35,581 bases of DNA from JBBPYR01 sp038199755 (lineage in GTDB: Bacteria; Chloroflexota; Ktedonobacteria; Ktedonobacterales; Ktedonobacteraceae): contig JBBPYR010000272.1 in NCBI GenBank assembly GCA_038199755.1, forward strand, positions 1 to 35,581. Reading direction: 5' to 3'. This document shows, piece after piece, positions 32,601-35,581 of the stretch (its first letter is position 1; every line of letters starts with the position of its first letter). The position numbers were made by a program, and so were the translations under genes. Under the pieces are notes generated by a model. That model made no database searches. It saw only the letters and a program-made list of their open reading frames with translations, and had not been told where the DNA came from.

Positions 32601-33215
32601 ATGGCTCGTCTCGCAGCACAGACAGAAGGCTACGCCGCCGCTCCAGCAGCTGCTATTGCTAATCCCGCGCCTCTCGGCCTTTCTGCCTTCGCCCTTACCA
32701 CATTTGTCCTCAGTGCTATTAATTCCGGCATCGCTCCAGCAGGGGCAACCAACATCATTGTCGGACTCGCCCTTTTCTATGGCGGCATCGCCCAGATGTT
32801 AGCTGGAATGTGGGAGTTCAAAGCGGGCAACACCTTCGGTGCAACCGCGTTCACATCTTACGGCGCCTTCTGGCTTTCCCTCGGTATCGTCTTCGTTCCT
32901 GGCTCTGGTATTCTGGCAGGCATTCCAGCAGCAGACTTACATGCTGCATTGGGATTCTTCTTGCTCGGTTGGACCATCTTCACGCTCATCATGTTTATCG
33001 GCACGCTAAGAAGCAACATGGCCCTCATCGCCCTCTTTGGTTTGCTCTTCCTGACCTTCTTATTCCTGACACTTGGTGAATTTGGTGCGGGCACCCATGC
33101 CCTTGGCGGCTATCTCGGTATTCTTACCGCGCTAGTGGCTTGGTATACTGCCCTCGCAGGCGTACTCAGTTCCAGCAAATCTGTCTTCACCCTACCCGTT
33201 GGACCACGAGACTAA
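32601..33215 (+). CDS. satP: Acetate uptake transporter, GPR1/FUN34/YaaH (SatP) family
   Basis: This is a six-helix inner-membrane transporter for acetate and succinate. The family signature NPAPLGL is at residues 21-27, directly before the first membrane helix (FALTTFVLSAINSG). FYGGIAQMLAGMWEF and FGATAFTSYGAFW are the conserved pore segments. At 204 residues it is a normal length. ATG at 32601 follows AAAGG; two promoters are visible upstream. A strong hairpin ends the unit before acetyl-CoA synthetase, which has its own promoter. The genomic pairing with acs strengthens the acetate assignment. Confidence 0.9.
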   Translation: MARLAAQTEGYAAAPAAAIANPAPLGLSAFALTTFVLSAINSGIAPAGATNIIVGLALFYGGIAQMLAGMWEFKAGNTFGATAFTSYGAFWLSLGIVFVPGSGILAGIPAADLHAALGFFLLGWTIFTLIMFIGTLRSNMALIALFGLLFLTFLFLTLGEFGAGTHALGGYLGILTALVAWYTALAGVLSSSKSVFTLPVGPRD

Positions 33216-33250
33216 CACCGACAAAACGCCACTTCTCATTGGGTTAACAG

Positions 33251-33283
33251 ACGTTTGCGAGGATGGGTAATCCTCGCAAACGT
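33251..33283 (+). terminator. Intrinsic terminator after the acetate transporter
   Basis: The arms are 33251-33264 and 33270-33283 (14 bp, perfect) with a 5-base loop; the T-rich TTCTCT follows. Confidence 0.75.
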
Positions 33284-33360
33284 TTCTCTGAGAGCGTCTA
33301 GCAAGACACCTATGTAGACGTACAGAGACGTAATAGAGCCAAAGTACAGCAATAAAGATA

Positions 33361-33369
33361 TGCTATAAT
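33361..33369 (+). promoter_or_regulatory. Extended -10 promoter of acetyl-CoA synthetase
   Basis: TGCTATAAT combines a consensus -10 (33364-33369) with the TGn extension, which can compensate for the absence of a good -35. It leaves a leader of about 135 bases before the acs start. Confidence 0.5.
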
Positions 33370-33510
33370 ACATACATTCGCATCTCTACACGCTCTTACC
33401 TACAGGCATCTGAATGTTACACACTATGGCGCGTCGTACTTTCATTCGCCATGCATCCGCTTCTTCAGCAAGAGGCATCTACTTCGTGGTAGTAAGGAGA
33501 CATTGTTGTT

Positions 33511-35460
33511 ATGAGCAATAACCTCAGTTTTGAAAACACCGATTCTATTTTAGTGGAAAGCCGCCTCTTTCCCCCCGATCCCGAGGTTGCACAGAACTCG
33601 AACATCATGGCCTATATGAAGTCCAAAGGGTTCGATAACTATGACGACTTTTACCAATGGTCGCTCACCAACCGCTTCGAGTATTGGGATGATCTCGCCA
33701 AAGAACTGCATTGGTTTGCACCCTGGAAAACCACCTTTGAGTGGACGAACAAGCCCTTCTTTCGCTGGTTTAGCGAAGGCAAGTTCAACATTGTATACAA
33801 CTGCCTCGACCGCCACATGAACACCCCCGTGCAGGATAAAGTCGCTTTTTATTGGGAGGGCAACGACGGCAGCAGCCGCACTCTGACCTATAAAGACCTG
33901 TATGTCCTGACGAATCGCATGGCCAAGGGTCTACAAAAAATTGGCGTGCAAAAAGGGGACCGCGTCGCTATTTACATGCCAGGTATCCCAGAGCAGGTGG
34001 CCGCCTTGCTTGCCGTTGCACGCCTGGGCGCGGTCCATACCGTTATCTTTGGTGGCTTCGCCGCCAGTGCCTTGCGCGACCGTATTATTGATGCGCAAGC
34101 CAAAGTCGTCATCACCGCTGATGGCAACACTCGTGGCGAGAAACTCATTGAACTCAAGAAGATCGTGGACGAGGCCGTCGCGGAAACGCCAACCATTGAA
34201 CACATCGTGGTGGTGAAGCGACTCGGCGACAAAATTCAGGTGAACATGCAGGAGGGCCGCGACGTTTACCTTGATGATCTGCTCGCCGACGTACCCGAAG
34301 ATACAGTGGTGCCTTGTGAAGAGATGGATAGCGAAGATATGCTCTACATCCTCTACACGAGCGGCAGCACCGGCAAACCCAAGGGCGTTGTACACGTACA
34401 GGGTGGTTATGCAGTGGGTACCTACGCCACCACGAAGTTTGTATTCGACATCAAGCCTGATGACATCTTCTGGTGTACCGCCGATATAGGTTGGGTCACC
34501 GGTCACAGCTACATTGTCTATGGGCCGCTTATGAATGGCGCAACGAGCGTCATGTTTGAGGGCATCCCCACCTATCCGGCTCCTGACCGCTTCTGGAGCA
34601 TCGTCGAGAAGTACAAGGTGACAATCATCTATTCATCGCCGACGGCCATTCGTGGCTTGATGCGCTTCGGTGAAGAATGGCCTGCCAAGCATGATCTTTC
34701 CAGCTTACGCATTCTGGGCTCCGTGGGCGAGCCGATCAATCCTGAAGCCTGGATGTGGTACCACCGGAACATCGGCAAGAGCAAGCTGCCGATCATGGAT
34801 ACATGGTGGCAGACAGAAACCGGCTCCATTCTGATTAGCCCAACACCCGTGATGCCTTTGAAACCCGGTAGTGCTACCAAGCCACTGCCAGGAATTCAGG
34901 CCCAGGTGGTCAACAAAAATGCTGCCCCCGTAGACCTCGACCACGGCGGTTTCTTGATTGTGCGTGAACCTTGGCCCAGCCTGATGCGTACCATCTACGG
35001 TGACGCGGCCCGCTATCGTACCTATTGGGAGACCCTACCTGATGTCTACTTCGCAGGTGACGCAGCCTACATTGACAAAGACGGCTACGTCCGCATTCAG
35101 GGTCGCGTTGACGATGTGATTAAGGTGAGCGGCCACCGCCTCGGCTCCATGGAGATCGAGTCGAGTCTGGTCAGCCATCCCGCAGTGGCAGAGGCCGCCG
35201 CCATCGGCAAGCCTGATGAGGTCAAGGGCGAGCATGTCAAGGTCTTCGTCATCCTCAAAAACGGCTTTGAGCCATCAGCCGAGATGGAGCGGGAACTGAA
35301 ATTGCATGTGCGTAACAATGTCGGTGCGCTTGCCGTACCCGACGAGCTTGAGTTTGCACCCAGCTTACCCAAGACGCGCTCAGGCAAAATCATGCGCCGT
35401 GTCATTCGCGCCAGAGAGCTTGGCGAACCTGCAGGCGACACCAGTACACTCGACGGCTAA
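33511..35460 (+). CDS. acs: Acetyl-CoA synthetase, AMP-forming
   Basis: This enzyme activates acetate to acetyl-CoA through acetyl-AMP, using ATP and CoA. The 649-residue protein has the N-terminal ACS domain (FEYWDDLAKELHWFAPWKTTFEW), the adenylation P-loop YTSGSTGKPKG (282-292), the TADIGWVTGHSYIVYGPL region and DTWWQTETGS. In the C-terminal domain, the hinge region GRVDDVIKVSGHRLGSMEIES is followed by PKTRSGKIMRR with the catalytic Lys at about 626. That Lys is the known target of protein acetylation in this family. ATG at 33511 has an AAGGAG site. The length is normal. It follows the acetate transporter and has its own extended -10 promoter. Confidence 0.95.
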   Translation: MSNNLSFENTDSILVESRLFPPDPEVAQNSNIMAYMKSKGFDNYDDFYQWSLTNRFEYWDDLAKELHWFAPWKTTFEWTNKPFFRWFSEGKFNIVYNCLDRHMNTPVQDKVAFYWEGNDGSSRTLTYKDLYVLTNRMAKGLQKIGVQKGDRVAIYMPGIPEQVAALLAVARLGAVHTVIFGGFAASALRDRIIDAQAKVVITADGNTRGEKLIELKKIVDEAVAETPTIEHIVVVKRLGDKIQVNMQEGRDVYLDDLLADVPEDTVVPCEEMDSEDMLYILYTSGSTGKPKGVVHVQGGYAVGTYATTKFVFDIKPDDIFWCTADIGWVTGHSYIVYGPLMNGATSVMFEGIPTYPAPDRFWSIVEKYKVTIIYSSPTAIRGLMRFGEEWPAKHDLSSLRILGSVGEPINPEAWMWYHRNIGKSKLPIMDTWWQTETGSILISPTPVMPLKPGSATKPLPGIQAQVVNKNAAPVDLDHGGFLIVREPWPSLMRTIYGDAARYRTYWETLPDVYFAGDAAYIDKDGYVRIQGRVDDVIKVSGHRLGSMEIESSLVSHPAVAEAAAIGKPDEVKGEHVKVFVILKNGFEPSAEMERELKLHVRNNVGALAVPDELEFAPSLPKTRSGKIMRRVIRARELGEPAGDTSTLDG

Positions 35461-35469
35461 ATACCTGCT

Positions 35470-35528
35470 TCCCCCATGGAAAGTGGAGAAAATAAGTGTG
35501 GCCCAAGTGGCCATTTGCCCATGGGGGA
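35470..35528 (+). terminator. Possible branched hairpin after acs
   Basis: The outer arms 35470-35479 and 35519-35528 are 10 bp and perfect. An inner GGCC/GGCC hairpin lies at about 35499-35512. A T-rich ATTTTAT follows within 10 bases. It is plausible as the acs terminator but weaker than the others in this window. Confidence 0.4.
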
Positions 35529-35581
35529 CCCGGATTTTATCCACATTGCATATCCAAACTAGTCACCCAAACATTTGTTCG

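Noticed and set aside
33931..34506. 191-residue minus-strand frame inside acs
   Set aside because: It is antisense to a conserved part of acetyl-CoA synthetase, with no start signals.

Overview
The window looks like chromosomal DNA from a large-genome, aerobic, heterotrophic, probably soil-dwelling bacterium. The best inferred fit is Chloroflexota of the Ktedonobacteria type. This rests on a giant BTAD/AAA/TPR regulator with an N-terminal Cys-rich domain, an ECF sigma factor coupled to an anti-sigma factor carrying a huge beta-propeller tail, an intein-bearing SNF2 helicase, roughly half GC composition and Shine-Dalgarno starts. No rRNA, tRNA or CRISPR array was seen, and no phage or transposase gene.

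Layout. 1-4.3 kb: a Ca2+/H+ antiporter converges on a single-domain response regulator across a perfect 39-bp hairpin. Next come pyrE and an NfeD-slipin membrane operon. 4.4-7.7 kb: a RecD2-type helicase and a class I methyltransferase. 7.7-14.7 kb: a MITE-like inverted-repeat element, then a 1519-residue regulator overlapping an O-methyltransferase, followed by a FAD-dependent oxidoreductase; this may be a small tailoring or catabolic locus. 14.7-16.7 kb: small unknown genes, a truncated PHP phosphatase and a DinB-family protein. 16.7-20.1 kb: an ECF sigma/anti-sigma operon whose promoter is overlapped by a 20-bp palindrome. 20.2-21.2 kb: three short, mutually overlapping genes, two of which share overlapping start codons on opposite strands. 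21.3-27.0 kb: a SNF2 helicase (interrupted in its Walker A motif by a 467-residue intein), a SWIM zinc-finger protein and a truncated DinB fragment, in one operon. 27.0-30.1 kb: a second copy of the MITE-like element, a PduO-type cobalamin adenosyltransferase, a Nudix-like regulator without a Nudix box, a 53-residue membrane peptide and a ChrB-N-domain protein. 30.3-35.5 kb: an EamA transporter, a UbiA/MenA prenyltransferase, an acetate transporter and acetyl-CoA synthetase.

Functional links. The satP-type transporter and acs form an acetate uptake and activation unit. The SNF2-SWIM pair is probably a nucleic-acid remodelling or repair unit. The sigma/anti-sigma pair is an envelope-signal module. 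The most unusual points are the intein, the compact 20.2-21.1 kb gene triplet, the two copies of an uncatalogued-looking inverted-repeat element, the duplicated beta-propeller anti-sigma factor, and the operator-like palindromes at 20076-20095 and 29249-29303. All functional calls come from reading the sequence and from memory of protein families; no database search was run.
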